DNA from: CAZEAC01 sp964510065
GTDB lineage: Bacteria; Bdellovibrionota_C; UBA2361; CAIXSY01
Reading direction: 5' to 3'
NCBI GenBank assembly: GCA_964510065.1
Contig: CAZEAC010000020.1
Span: 3,364-67,363, forward strand
Length of the DNA stretch: 64,000 bases
The position numbers were made by a program, and so were the translations under genes. The notes below the pieces were generated by a model, which did no database searches, was not told where the DNA came from, and worked only from the letters and a program-made list of their open reading frames with translations. Of this stretch, positions 34,483 to 43,868 are shown piece after piece. Position 1 is the stretch's first letter. Every line of letters begins with the position of its first letter.

Positions 34483-36126
34483 CTAGCCACATACCAACGT
34501 TGAGACAGGCACTTTCTCTGTCGCCTTGATCGCACTTTCAAAGTCTCTACGGATCTTCCGACTGAGCTTATTGAGTGCCTTGGTGCGAATGTTTGCCTTT
34601 CTACCCTTCTTTATAAGCGCGGCACCCAAACTCTTGAGCTCGCCTACATTAGTCCTGTAGCTGTTTACATTCGAGGCAAGCGAAACTTCAGCACAGACCT
34701 TCGGTCCGTCGCATGCCGTGACAACCGTGGGTATACTCCATGCCAGCTGCCAGCTCTCTAAATACAAAAGATCCGCCCTTGATTTAGCATCTCTCGAAAA
34801 AGTCTTCACCGCGTCTTTAGAAAGTGGTGACTTCTCAATCAATCGAACAAGGCTCCATACCGAGTTTCTAAGCGCAAGCGCGCCTCCGTCCATCGCAAAA
34901 AGATCATCGCGAATTTCAAAATCATCGCAGCTCAAGCATGATTTTCCATCGCCGCCACAAACACCACAGCGGTCGAGGACCGCACTTCCATTAAGCACGC
35001 CTTTGCAGTCAAGGCATGAAGCGCCATTACCGCCACATACGCCGCAACGATCAATTACTGCCCCACCATTCGGCACGCCTTTACAATCAAGGCAACTTGT
35101 TCCATTGCCACCGCAAATTCCGCACTGATCAACAACGCGGCCAGGATTTTCCGTGTTATTACAATCACCGCACGTAGTTCCATCGCCGCCGCACACACCG
35201 CAACGATCAACTACTTTTTGCCCAAAAGGTTCCCCGGAACAATCGAGACAGGAGGTGCCATTTCCCCCACAAAGCCCGCAACGATCTACCACAGCGTTCC
35301 CGCAAAGGGTCCCCGCACAATCTCGACAGGTAGCTCCATCACCGCCAAACACACCACATTCATCAACAATTAGCTGTTTGGTAAATTTAAACGCGACGAC
35401 ACTCGAGCCATTCAATTGCACTGCATCATAACCAAGCGCTACTAACTCCGAGGGAGTCAAAAACGTGATCGGGCCCACAAAGTCACCCTGGTCAATAACA
35501 TTCAAACTTATTGTTTTCGCAAAATAGGTTTGCGCCGCAGTAAATGGACCGTAACTAAGAGTACCGCCAACCGAGATCACCTTATTTTCATAATTCTGAA
35601 GAGTAGAGAATCCAGCATTCGTCGAAGCCACTGATTTTGCGCCAACATTTCGGTATAGTCCAAGCGCCTGCACACCTGAGTCATTGAGCGCGGCATAACG
35701 AATTCCGTAGAGCTGCCTTGCTACACTCGCCTCGGCAAAATTAAGTCCTGAAAAATTCAAGAAGAGATCGCCGTGAGTAACCAGGGCGGAATTCGAGAGC
35801 TGCCCAGTAAGCGCGAGCTCGCCTTTCACTACCACGACGATTTCGTCGTGTAGCTCAAGAAAGGCCAAGCCATTAAGCTCAAAAGCCCCACCTAACTGTC
35901 CGCCAGTAATACCATCATTTCCCGAGTCTGGAGCATACTGCCATTGCTGCAAAAGGCTCTGCGTCTGCAAGAAACTGAGATCGTTGAGACACTCATAGGC
36001 TACGCTAAGCGTCGCGCCACCGACCACCGGCCCGCACTTCGATGTCGTGGGACTCTGCGCGACAAGCTGCGTCGCGAGAAGAAATATCGATACTACCGAA
36101 GAGTAGATTAACTCATTAAGTTTCAT
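34483..36126 (-). CDS. Secreted protein with six Cys-rich tandem repeats
   Basis: A 547-residue exported protein. The signal peptide is residues 1-23 (IFLLATQLVAQ). Residues about 30-250 form a beta-rich domain with repeated Gly-Leu turns that resembles choice-of-anchor surface domains. Residues 255-401 are six units of exactly 26 residues of the form DRCGVCGGDGTSCLDC followed by a ten-residue linker. The last 140 residues are helical. The Cys-rich units probably bind metal or form disulfides in a surface stalk. The first unit has lost one Cys (GVFGG). It is a single gene behind the kinase and flagellar cluster; the start has GAAAGG just upstream. Confidence 0.85.
   Translation of the reverse strand: MKLNELIYSSVVSIFLLATQLVAQSPTTSKCGPVVGGATLSVAYECLNDLSFLQTQSLLQQWQYAPDSGNDGITGGQLGGAFELNGLAFLELHDEIVVVVKGELALTGQLSNSALVTHGDLFLNFSGLNFAEASVARQLYGIRYAALNDSGVQALGLYRNVGAKSVASTNAGFSTLQNYENKVISVGGTLSYGPFTAAQTYFAKTISLNVIDQGDFVGPITFLTPSELVALGYDAVQLNGSSVVAFKFTKQLIVDECGVFGGDGATCRDCAGTLCGNAVVDRCGLCGGNGTSCLDCSGEPFGQKVVDRCGVCGGDGTTCGDCNNTENPGRVVDQCGICGGNGTSCLDCKGVPNGGAVIDRCGVCGGNGASCLDCKGVLNGSAVLDRCGVCGGDGKSCLSCDDFEIRDDLFAMDGGALALRNSVWSLVRLIEKSPLSKDAVKTFSRDAKSRADLLYLESWQLAWSIPTVVTACDGPKVCAEVSLASNVNSYRTNVGELKSLGAALIKKGRKANIRTKALNKLSRKIRRDFESAIKATEKVPVSTLVCG
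34921..35364 (-). repeat. Tandem 78-bp coding repeats
   Basis: Six consecutive units (the last partial) encoding the 26-residue Cys-rich repeats of the gene at 34483-36126. The unit boundaries fall at residues 255, 281, 307, 333, 359 and 385 with no length variation. Such arrays expand and contract by recombination, so copy number may vary among strains. Confidence 0.9.
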
Positions 36127-36242
36127 AACCTTTCAAGACCCTCACGTAACAATGGTTTACAATGGAATGTATGAGGTTTTACAGGCGCACGCCAGTCACA
36201 ATCTTAGCCTGCACCGCTTAATGACAGGAGGCATGGTTTGGC

Positions 36243-37433
36243 TTACGGTACGGAGGGGTCACTCGGATTTGAGGGCAGAGTACGGTCAACAAAGCCAATC
36301 TTTTCAAGTGGAAGCATGAGGTAAAATGTAGTTCCCTGACCAACTACTGACTCCACACGAACTTCCCCGAAATGAAGCTCCACAATTCTTTGCACTACGG
36401 CAAGGCCGATGCCAGTACCCTCGGCTCCGTTCGACGAAGTAGAACCACGACTAAACATGGTGAAGATATCTTTAAGCTCGTCCTGCGGTATACCGGGTCC
36501 ATTGTCTTGAACAAAGACTTCAGCGAACCGGGCAATACTTCTTTCATGAAAGCTGCGCACGCCGATATTGATGAGTACCGGACTCTTGTCATTATATTTA
36601 ACTGCATTATTGATCAGATTCATGAAGACGCGTTCAAGTAGTTGAGGATTCCCCCAAACCTTCGGCAATTCGCCAACACCGATTTTAATTTCGAGTTTTT
36701 CGTCGAAACTTAAATCGCCTATTGCCGCGTTTACTACCGCAGAGAGCTCGACTTCTCCCATTTTCGCTGCCTTCGCGCCAAGCCGCGCCAGGTCATACAT
36801 TGACTGCACAATACTCGTCAGCCTGTCAGTTGACTGTAATGCGCGAGTAATTAATTGCTTCGCGCGTTCGTCGAGCACGGACTCGTATTTATCGAAGATA
36901 TACTCGAGTTTCATGCTCACGCCTCCAAGAGGACCGCGAATATCATGCGCAAGCGTTGCGCTGAAGTCATCAAGCCGCCGGTTTTTCTCTTCGAGCATCA
37001 AGTTCGCCTCGGTAAGTTTTGCAAGGAGACGTTTATTCTCCTCCTCAACTCGTTTTAAGCGCAGCAGGTGCCGAAAAGCAGGAACAGATTCGCCGCGCCA
37101 GCTATCACGTTCGACAAGCACTTTGTCGCAGCCGCCATTATAAAGTTCAGCGACTTCCGCGGGCGATGCGGTAGGGGCGGCAACGGCTATCACCGGTTCT
37201 GAGTCGCTGACACGAATGCGCTGCAATGCTTCGAGAATTTGCGTGAAGGAGCCACGCTGACAGAGCAGCATCGCATGCGTCTCTTCGCATGCAAGAACTG
37301 ACTCCAAGTCCTGCATACTATGCACGCCAAAAACCGTCGCATCGGGAAATCCCGCCTGCATCACGGCAAGGGTTTCACGAAGCTCTTCGGCCTCCTCATC
37401 GACTATCAGGATGCGTAGCACGTTAGCACCCAT
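36243..37433 (-). CDS. Histidine kinase with a non-functional receiver
   Basis: A 396-residue soluble kinase. An N-terminal receiver-like domain (about 7-120) keeps VDEEAE, but the phospho-acceptor Asp is replaced (AMLLCQRG, Cys58) and the conserved Lys is absent. A coiled coil (125-155) leads to an intact kinase core: H-box LAHDIRGPL with His163, N-box NLINNAVKY, G1 DNGPGIP, G2 GTGIGLAVV. It therefore signals from the pseudo-receiver to an unknown response regulator. It follows fliA by 19 bp on the same strand, so it may be part of the flagellar regulation operon. Confidence 0.85.
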   Translation of the reverse strand: MGANVLRILIVDEEAEELRETLAVMQAGFPDATVFGVHSMQDLESVLACEETHAMLLCQRGSFTQILEALQRIRVSDSEPVIAVAAPTASPAEVAELYNGGCDKVLVERDSWRGESVPAFRHLLRLKRVEEENKRLLAKLTEANLMLEEKNRRLDDFSATLAHDIRGPLGGVSMKLEYIFDKYESVLDERAKQLITRALQSTDRLTSIVQSMYDLARLGAKAAKMGEVELSAVVNAAIGDLSFDEKLEIKIGVGELPKVWGNPQLLERVFMNLINNAVKYNDKSPVLINIGVRSFHERSIARFAEVFVQDNGPGIPQDELKDIFTMFSRGSTSSNGAEGTGIGLAVVQRIVELHFGEVRVESVVGQGTTFYLMLPLEKIGFVDRTLPSNPSDPSVP

Positions 37434-37452
37434 GACGCGGATTCTCCGGGTA

Positions 37453-38217
37453 TTAAAGCGCTCGTTTTAGGTAATTCTTGAGCCTGATGAGTGCGCGGGA
37501 TCGAATTTGCGAGGCGCGCGATTCAGTCACGCCAAGGATTTCTCCGATCTCTTTCAAGTTCAGCTCTTCGTAAAAATAGAGACTTATCACAAGCCGCTCT
37601 TTCTCTGGGAGTCGATCAAGCGCACGCGCGATAACACCGATCTTTTCACCGGTGAGAAGCTTATGCAGTGGGTCGTGCCCGCTGCTCGCGATCCACTCGT
37701 CAGCTTTAAAGCGCTCCTCGCCATGGCCAAAGCCAAGCTCTTCGAAGCTCAGCATGACAATGCTTCCTACCTCGCCAAGGAGTTTTTGAAGCTCGTCTAC
37801 CTCAATTCCGATTTCGACGGCGACTTCTTCATCAGTAGCTGGGCGGCCGAGCTTTTGCTCAATCTTTTGGTAGGCCTGTTCAATCTTATGCGACTTGAAA
37901 CGGAGCGACCTGGGAAGCCAGTCCTGCGAACGGAAGCTGTCCAAAATTGCACCGCGTATGCGAAATTGTGCATAGGTCGAAAAGTTGGTTTCATGCCGCG
38001 GGTCATACTTTTCAAGAGCGTCGACAAGTCCAATAATGCCCGAGTTAAGCATTTCGCGTATATCGACGTCCTTCGGTAACCTACCGGAAAGACGATGAAC
38101 TACCCGCTTTACCAGCGGTAAATAGTTGTTAATTAACTCCTCTTTCTCCTGAGAGGAGATGTTGCGGTACGCCTCAGCCGCAGAACCTTTACTTTTCGCT
38201 AGCGTTGATTTCTTCAT
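37453..38217 (-). CDS. fliA: Flagellar sigma factor FliA (sigma-28)
   Basis: A 254-residue FliA/WhiG-type sigma factor. It has region 2 (YLPLVKRVVHRLSGRLP through GAILDSFRSQDWLPRSLR, about 30-105), region 3 (about 110-160) and region 4 (LPEKERLVISLYFYEELNLKEIGEILGVTESRASQIRSRAL). The spacing and the RSLR motif distinguish it from SigB-type factors. It directs late flagellar gene transcription. Its start overlaps the small membrane-protein gene by 29 nt. An anti-sigma FlgM gene is not visible in the window. Confidence 0.93.
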   Translation of the reverse strand: MKKSTLAKSKGSAAEAYRNISSQEKEELINNYLPLVKRVVHRLSGRLPKDVDIREMLNSGIIGLVDALEKYDPRHETNFSTYAQFRIRGAILDSFRSQDWLPRSLRFKSHKIEQAYQKIEQKLGRPATDEEVAVEIGIEVDELQKLLGEVGSIVMLSFEELGFGHGEERFKADEWIASSGHDPLHKLLTGEKIGVIARALDRLPEKERLVISLYFYEELNLKEIGEILGVTESRASQIRSRALIRLKNYLKRAL

Positions 38218-38425
38218 AATTGGCCAGAATGCTTATAATTATTCGGGTTATCGCGATTACACCGATCATTACCAATGCCGCACGCCAACAGATCGTCGTC
38301 ACCGGGACACTGCTCATCAAACCAGAGGCGAGCATCACGCAAAGAGCAAGCAGACAGACTCCCGCTTGAAGCTTCTGGAGATACACAAAGCTAATCCGCT
38401 TGACCGCCTTTTTATCAGCTGCCAT
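38189..38425 (-). CDS. Small two-helix membrane protein between flhG and fliA
   Basis: A protein of about 78 residues with two hydrophobic segments (LQAGVCLLALCVMLASGLMSS and ALVMIGVIAITRIIISILA). It overlaps flhG by 11 nt and fliA by 29 nt, so all three are co-translated. The ATG at 38425 has GGAG 10 nt upstream; a GTG at 38431 is also possible. A small unnamed membrane protein at this position in flagellar operons is known from other bacteria, but the function is not established. Confidence 0.7.
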   Translation of the reverse strand: MAADKKAVKRISFVYLQKLQAGVCLLALCVMLASGLMSSVPVTTICWRAALVMIGVIAITRIIISILANYEEINASEK

Positions 38426-39326
38426 AAGCACTTAGCTCCAAAAGCTGCTTGAAGAAAAACTGCATTCCACCCTTTACCCTGAGCTCAAGAAACTCGGAAT
38501 CCATTCGGCGAGCGACCTGCGAAAACGCCAAAGCCGCCTGACTGCTCGGATAGAGCTCGACAAGCGCTCTCTGACTTGCAACTGCTTCTGCGACAGAGCG
38601 ATCCTCCGGGACAGATCCCAGGTAATTTAGCTCTACATGCAAGAACCGTTCTACGGCTTTGGCAAAACGATTAAATACTTTTGCGCCCTCGCGTTCATCA
38701 GAAACGGTGTTCACCAGCACCGAAAACCGCTTCTCATCGTAGTTTTGCGACATCACCTTCACCAATGCATACGCGTCGGTCAGTGATGTTGGCTCGCCAT
38801 TTATTACTACTACGATCTCACTCGATGCCGAGTTGAAATACATTACCTCAGAACCAATCCCCGCCGAGGTGTCTATCAACAGATAGTCATAGTGCACCGC
38901 GATCTCTTCAATTGCCTGCAGTAAGACCATGCGCCGCTCGGTATCCAAGCTGCAAATTGACTCAACACCGCTCGCCGCGGGAATCACCGCAATTCCCTCC
39001 GGGCCTTCCACAACAATGTCCTTCATCGGAATACCGTTTTCGAAAAGGTCGTTGAGCGTATAGCGCGGTTGTATTCCTAACATCACATCGATATTGGCAA
39101 GCCCCAGATCGGCATCGAGCACAAGAACATTCCTTCCTGCTCGTGCCAGCGCCACGGCAATATTTACCACCGCGGTACTCTTCCCGACCCCGCCCTTTCC
39201 ACTCGTGACACTAATTACTCGAGTCACGCCTTGCCTCGCCGGTTTTGCATTGACTACTTCATCGCGCAACATTCTCAACCCTTCCGCCTGATCTTTCACC
39301 GATTCGTTCTCCAAATTTAGATTCAA
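38415..39326 (-). CDS. flhG: MinD-like ATPase FlhG (flagellar number regulator)
   Basis: A 303-residue ParA/MinD-type ATPase. It has the deviant Walker A GKGGVGKST, VLDADLGLANIDVMLG and the Walker B region LLIDTSAGIG. It is the FlhG/FleN/YlxH member because it follows flhF and carries the short N-terminal extension (DQAEGLRML). It controls flagellar number and position, usually by stimulating the GTPase of FlhF. Confidence 0.93.
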   Translation of the reverse strand: MNLNLENESVKDQAEGLRMLRDEVVNAKPARQGVTRVISVTSGKGGVGKSTAVVNIAVALARAGRNVLVLDADLGLANIDVMLGIQPRYTLNDLFENGIPMKDIVVEGPEGIAVIPAASGVESICSLDTERRMVLLQAIEEIAVHYDYLLIDTSAGIGSEVMYFNSASSEIVVVINGEPTSLTDAYALVKVMSQNYDEKRFSVLVNTVSDEREGAKVFNRFAKAVERFLHVELNYLGSVPEDRSVAEAVASQRALVELYPSSQAALAFSQVARRMDSEFLELRVKGGMQFFFKQLLELSAYGS

Positions 39327-39358
39327 ATCCTTGTCCTACTAGCTCATTTTTTTTGCTT

Positions 39359-40321
39359 TTAATGCACCGTATGCGTCAGCATCCAGCCAAGCCGTCGCGC
39401 GTTGGCCGGCTCAATATCTTCCGGTACACGTTGTCCCGTCGTAAAGAATGAGAGCGGAAATCCAAGTCTGGTTGCCACATTAATTACCGGCCCGATATAG
39501 CCGCTCTCATCAAGTTTGGTAATGATCGTTCTCGAATAGCCCAGAGGTGCAAAAGCTTTAGCAGTGGAAAACAGATCAACTTCATGAGTCGGCGCCGGAA
39601 GCACGAGCATCCTCTCGATGCCTTTGATGCCCTTTAGCAATCCGGAAAGCTCGGCAAGTTTAGATCGATCGCGTGGGCTGCATCCGGGCGTGTCAATTAA
39701 AATCAGATCGAGCGCGCGCATGCCTACAAGAATCTTGCGCAGTGATTCCGCGTGAGCCTTGGCTGGGTCGAGCACTTCACAAGGAATCGTAAGAAGCGAT
39801 CCATAGGTTTGTAGCTGAAACCCGGCACCGATTCGGTAATTGTCTATTGAAATCAGCCCGATGCGAAGTCCAAATGCACGCTGAAGACGCGCCGCGAGTT
39901 TGGCTATAGTAGTGGTCTTTCCAACGCCGGTCGCACCTATAAATGCGACCGCTTTTGCCTGTTTGGGAAGCACCGGATCAAATTGTAACACGCTTGCAAG
40001 CACTTCGGAGAGAACCAGATCCGCTCGTGCAGGCTTATTGCGGAGTCCGTTCAAAACTCTAGAAACACGTTGAGTAATTTCGTAATCGAGCCCTTGACTC
40101 GCGAGTATCGCCTCGAGAGAGTGCTGAAGTTCGGTGCCGGCACCAGCGGGGAGCGCATGTTCAACTTCAATAGTCGGTCCACTTGGCGGCAACGCCTGAA
40201 TCTCGATCTGCGCGTCGGGGAGCTCGCGAGTATTTACAATAACAGCCGAATCGCCGAGCTCATTACGCACCTGCCGCAGCACATCTTCAACCTGATTTCC
40301 CCGGTACACTCGCATTCTCAT
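39359..40321 (-). CDS. flhF: Flagellar SRP-like GTPase FlhF
   Basis: A protein of about 320 residues. The N-terminal basic region (MRMRVYRGNQVEDVL) and B domain are followed by an NG GTPase core: FIGATGVGKTTTIAKLAARL (P-loop), LISIDNYRIGAGFQL, LILIDTPGCSPRD and ITKLDESG. It places flagella at the cell pole or body. The ATG at 40321 has GAGGGG 7 nt upstream, better than the GTG at 40336. It follows flhA by about 20 bp. Confidence 0.93.
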   Translation of the reverse strand: MRMRVYRGNQVEDVLRQVRNELGDSAVIVNTRELPDAQIEIQALPPSGPTIEVEHALPAGAGTELQHSLEAILASQGLDYEITQRVSRVLNGLRNKPARADLVLSEVLASVLQFDPVLPKQAKAVAFIGATGVGKTTTIAKLAARLQRAFGLRIGLISIDNYRIGAGFQLQTYGSLLTIPCEVLDPAKAHAESLRKILVGMRALDLILIDTPGCSPRDRSKLAELSGLLKGIKGIERMLVLPAPTHEVDLFSTAKAFAPLGYSRTIITKLDESGYIGPVINVATRLGFPLSFFTTGQRVPEDIEPANARRLGWMLTHTVH

Positions 40322-40341
40322 ATCCGTTCCCCTCACTAAAC

Positions 40342-42492
40342 CTACGCCGCCTGACGTTCCTCAACCGTGACGACACCGAGCGATTGCACCTTGGTATTTG
40401 GTGCAATTTCTTGGTGGGTAATAACAGCAACTCCTGGAACAAATCTCTCCACAAAATGATGCATTGCCGGGCGAAGATGCGTCGGCGCCAGAACCACCGG
40501 CGTCTGCCCAATTTCAGCAAAGCGTTCGACCACTCGATTTAACCTATTGATCAGCTGCTGTGCGAATCCTGGCTCGAGTGCAAAAAAGCTGCCCTCATCG
40601 GTTTGTTGAATTACATCGCTTAGTCCGCGTTCCAGAGATGGAGCCAAGCTCACGAGCGGCAGCACGCCATCTTGATTGACATATTTCGCAGTAATCGCGC
40701 GCGCAAGCCGCTTGCGCACGAACTCGACCAGCTTTTCAGTGCTCTTTACTGTCGGCGCCCAATCGGCAAGCGCTTCAAGTATCGTCTTCAAATCGCGAAT
40801 CGGAATTCCTTCGCGAAGAAGCGAAGCAAGAATCCGCTGCACCTGACCAAGTGGAAGAAGCGTCGGGATAAGCTCTTCGACAACCTTAGGCGATTGTTTG
40901 GCAATATTATCCACCAGATGCTGCACCTCTTGGCGCCCAAGGAGCTCATGCATGCTCGCGCGGACAAGTTCAGTGAGGTGAGTGGTAATGACAGTCGAGA
41001 GATCAACAACGGTGTAACCGGAAAATTGCGCGCGTTCTTTATCGGCAGGGGCAATCCACAGTGCATCGAGGCCGAACGCCGGCTCCTTGCAGGGCGAGCC
41101 CGGCACCGGCGCGGTAACATTTCCCGGATCCATCGCCAATAGATAATTCGCTTTTAGTTCGCCACCACCAATTTGCCCACCCTTTAGTAACACCCGGTAC
41201 TCGCTGGGCTTGATGCGCACGTTATCTCTAATATGAATTGCAGGAACGATAAACCCGTAGTCAATCGCGAACTGCCTTCTTAGTGATCGGATTCTATCGA
41301 CAAGATCCCCGGCTTCAACCAGCGACACCAGCTCGTAGCCCACTTCAAGTTCGAGCGTGTCCATGTGCAGGAGCGTGGTACATTCTTCTGTGCTTCCTGG
41401 CTTGGGCTTATTCTCTTCCTCCTGTTTCTCCAATGTCGTCTCAGTGGCAACCCCGGATTTTTCACGACGCGCTTTCCAGATGCCGATAGCCCCGCTCGCC
41501 ATCGATAGCAGCACAAAAGGACCGAACGGAAGACCGGGAACAATTGCCATTCCGAAGCACACCGCTGACGAGATAAAAAGCGGCTTCGAGGAAAGCGAGA
41601 GCTGCCCTAGCACCTCGGTACCAAGATCATCACCAGAAGCAGCTCGCGCCACTATCAAACCCGATGCCACCGAGATAAGAATCGAAGGAATCTGGCTGAC
41701 AAGGCCGTCACCGATGGTCAGCAAAGTATACGTCTTAAACGCAACTTCCCACCCCATTTGGTGAAAAATAATGCCGACGACCAAACCGCCAGCGATATTT
41801 ATCAACGTGATGAAGATACCGGCGACGGCATCTCCACTCACAAATTTCGCGGCACCGTCCATTGCTCCGTAAAATTCTGCTTCGCGGGAGAGCTCTTTGC
41901 GACGCTCCTTGGCTTCGGCTTCACCTATTAAGCCGGTATTTAGATCAGAATCGATCGCCATCTGCTTTCCGGGCATCGCGTCGAGAGTAAATCTCGCGGC
42001 TACTTCGGCAATGCGTCCGGAACCCTTCGTGACGACTTTCAAGTTGACGAGAGTGATCACGAGGAACATCACTGCGCCGACGACATAATTTCCGCCAACG
42101 ACGAATTCGCCGAACGCTCGAATCACTTCGCCGGCTGCCGAAAGACCTGCGTCGCCATTTAACAAAACTAATCGGGTAGAGGCGATGTTCATCGCCAGTC
42201 GAAACAGCGTGGTTATCAAGAGTATCGCCGGAAAAGACGAGAACATCAGAGGCTTTTCCATGTACAAAGAGGCAAAGAGTACGACTAATGAGATTGTGAC
42301 ATTAAGCGCGATACATACGTCAAGAAGCGGTGTCGGCATTGGAAAGAGCAAGATACCAAGTATGCCGATGAGCGCGAGCGGAATGGCAAGATGTTGATAC
42401 CGCGAGCCGGGTTTCTTCATGGAGTTCGCCGAGCTCGCTGCCTTGCCTGAGCGTCGTGCCGGTGCTTTTGCGGTCGCAGTCGCCGTTGCCAT
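40342..42492 (-). CDS. flhA: Flagellar export gate protein FlhA
   Basis: A 716-residue protein of the FHIPEP family. An unusual N-terminal tail rich in Ala, Thr, Lys and Ser (about residues 1-30) precedes eight membrane helices that include FSSFPAILLITTLFRLAMNIASTRLVL and the FHIPEP loop (RFTLDAMPGKQMAIDSDL). A cytoplasmic domain follows from about 350. It forms the nonameric export gate and docks substrates and chaperones. flhB lies 8 bp upstream. Confidence 0.95.
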   Translation of the reverse strand: MATATATAKAPARRSGKAASSANSMKKPGSRYQHLAIPLALIGILGILLFPMPTPLLDVCIALNVTISLVVLFASLYMEKPLMFSSFPAILLITTLFRLAMNIASTRLVLLNGDAGLSAAGEVIRAFGEFVVGGNYVVGAVMFLVITLVNLKVVTKGSGRIAEVAARFTLDAMPGKQMAIDSDLNTGLIGEAEAKERRKELSREAEFYGAMDGAAKFVSGDAVAGIFITLINIAGGLVVGIIFHQMGWEVAFKTYTLLTIGDGLVSQIPSILISVASGLIVARAASGDDLGTEVLGQLSLSSKPLFISSAVCFGMAIVPGLPFGPFVLLSMASGAIGIWKARREKSGVATETTLEKQEEENKPKPGSTEECTTLLHMDTLELEVGYELVSLVEAGDLVDRIRSLRRQFAIDYGFIVPAIHIRDNVRIKPSEYRVLLKGGQIGGGELKANYLLAMDPGNVTAPVPGSPCKEPAFGLDALWIAPADKERAQFSGYTVVDLSTVITTHLTELVRASMHELLGRQEVQHLVDNIAKQSPKVVEELIPTLLPLGQVQRILASLLREGIPIRDLKTILEALADWAPTVKSTEKLVEFVRKRLARAITAKYVNQDGVLPLVSLAPSLERGLSDVIQQTDEGSFFALEPGFAQQLINRLNRVVERFAEIGQTPVVLAPTHLRPAMHHFVERFVPGVAVITHQEIAPNTKVQSLGVVTVEERQAA

Positions 42493-42500
42493 CTACGCTC

Positions 42501-43604
42501 CTACTTTGTAGCTCCCGTGGTAGATCGTTGCTGTCCGTACGGATTTTTCAGGCGATAGACATATGCCAACACTTCGGCAACCGCCTTAAATAGCGCTCGT
42601 GGAATCTCCGCACCAATCGAAGTCGATTCGTACAGGGCACGCGCCAGTATTTTTCGCTCCAGCACTGGCACTCCTGACTGTCTAGCGAGCTCGCGAATGC
42701 GCAGCGCAAGAAAATCAGCACCCTTCGCGACAACAACCGGCGCGTTCATCTTATTTCGATCATATTTGAGTGCAACCGCAAAGTGCGTCGGGTTAGTGAC
42801 AACCACATCCGCCTGAGGCACCGCCGCTTTTAGTCTCTGCAGAATACGTTGAAATCCCTTGGCTTGAATCTTGCGCTTCGTTTCTTCGTCGCCTTCGACC
42901 GATTTTCGTTCGTCTTTAACCTCCTCTTTGGTCATTTTATTTGTTCGAAGCCACTGATATTTTCCCCAGAGGTAATCGATTGTTGCGAGCGCTGCGAGTA
43001 CGTAGAAGATCTTCCAGAAGAGCGTCCCAATATGGTCTCCGGTATACTGCAACACCTGCTGCACGTTGAGATGTACCAAGACGATCATTTCCGGAGCAAA
43101 GCGCTTGAGCGCATAATACGCTATCGGCAGGATCAGCGAGAGCTTTGCAAGCGCTTTTAATGTGTTGGCGACTCCGTGTATCGAGAATATTCGTTTTAGG
43201 CCGCCTATCGGATTGAGGAAGTTCCAGCGGAAATGAATCCATTTTTCGCGGATATTCCAATTTGTCTGCAACATCACCGCCATCGACGACACGAATCCGA
43301 CTACCGCGCAGATGATCAAGAGTTCCGGCGCGGTAATTCGAAGCGTCGAAAGCAGAAGCCGCTGCAGGATCTCACCTGAGAGCGGTTCGTCATTTGCAAT
43401 TTCCAAGAAAGATTTGCGCATGACCTGTTTCATACCGTCGAACATATGTCCGACAACCATGGTCAAAATGAGAAAGCCCGACGAGAGCGAGGCGAGCGCA
43501 ACGATGTCGCTTGAAAGATGAAGCGCTCCTTCTTTTCGGAGCTGTCCCATGCGCCGGTCTGTAGGCAATTCTGTGCGATCATCTGGGTGCGAGAGTTCAG
43601 ACAT
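42501..43604 (-). CDS. flhB: Flagellar export switch protein FlhB
   Basis: A protein of about 367 residues with four membrane helices and a cytoplasmic autocleavage domain. The cleavage site NPTH lies near residue 271 in VVTNPTHFAVALKYD; it switches export from rod/hook to filament substrates. The start is the ATG at 43604, with AGGA 7 nt upstream and a leading segment (DRTELPTDRRMGQLRKEG) that aligns with the usual FlhB N-terminus; an ATG at 43640 would add 12 residues. It is the first gene of the flhB-flhA-flhF-flhG-fliA operon; fliR and earlier export genes are not in the window. Confidence 0.94.
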   Translation of the reverse strand: MSELSHPDDRTELPTDRRMGQLRKEGALHLSSDIVALASLSSGFLILTMVVGHMFDGMKQVMRKSFLEIANDEPLSGEILQRLLLSTLRITAPELLIICAVVGFVSSMAVMLQTNWNIREKWIHFRWNFLNPIGGLKRIFSIHGVANTLKALAKLSLILPIAYYALKRFAPEMIVLVHLNVQQVLQYTGDHIGTLFWKIFYVLAALATIDYLWGKYQWLRTNKMTKEEVKDERKSVEGDEETKRKIQAKGFQRILQRLKAAVPQADVVVTNPTHFAVALKYDRNKMNAPVVVAKGADFLALRIRELARQSGVPVLERKILARALYESTSIGAEIPRALFKAVAEVLAYVYRLKNPYGQQRSTTGATK

Positions 43605-43763
43605 AGAGCGGTCCTGCACCGATGCAAAAGCAAGGGTCATGCCTCAAAAAACGGAGTTAAGTTATTGATTTTAGAACGTTGCGGGAGTGATCGGGGTCAA
43701 GCTAAGGAACAGTTCGTGTCAATTCAATGACGCTCTGTCCGAAACGTCCTGTGCATGCTACTG

Positions 43764-43846
43764 TCCCTCCTCTGTGCTCTCCGTGTCTCTGTGGTTTGTT
43801 TTTAGTTCGAATTGACCACAGAGACACAGAGCGCACGGAGTTAGGA
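43764..43846. repeat. Dispersed CACAGAG palindrome, copy 2
   Basis: An imperfect palindrome of about 83 bp: TCTCCGTGTCTCTGTGGTT pairs with GACCACAGAGACACAGAG, plus outer arms (CTCCTCTGTGCTCTCC and GCGCACGGAGTTAGGAA). It lies between the divergent flhB and bTHX genes, close to the bTHX start. It shares its core with copies at 14298 and 45974. Confidence 0.85.
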
Positions 43847-43868
43847 AATAAAATTTTGGGAATGCACT

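Noticed and set aside
36233..36319. 28-codon ORF after an AGGAGG on the plus strand
   Set aside because: The ribosome site is only 1 nt from the ATG and the frame is antisense to the kinase 3' end.
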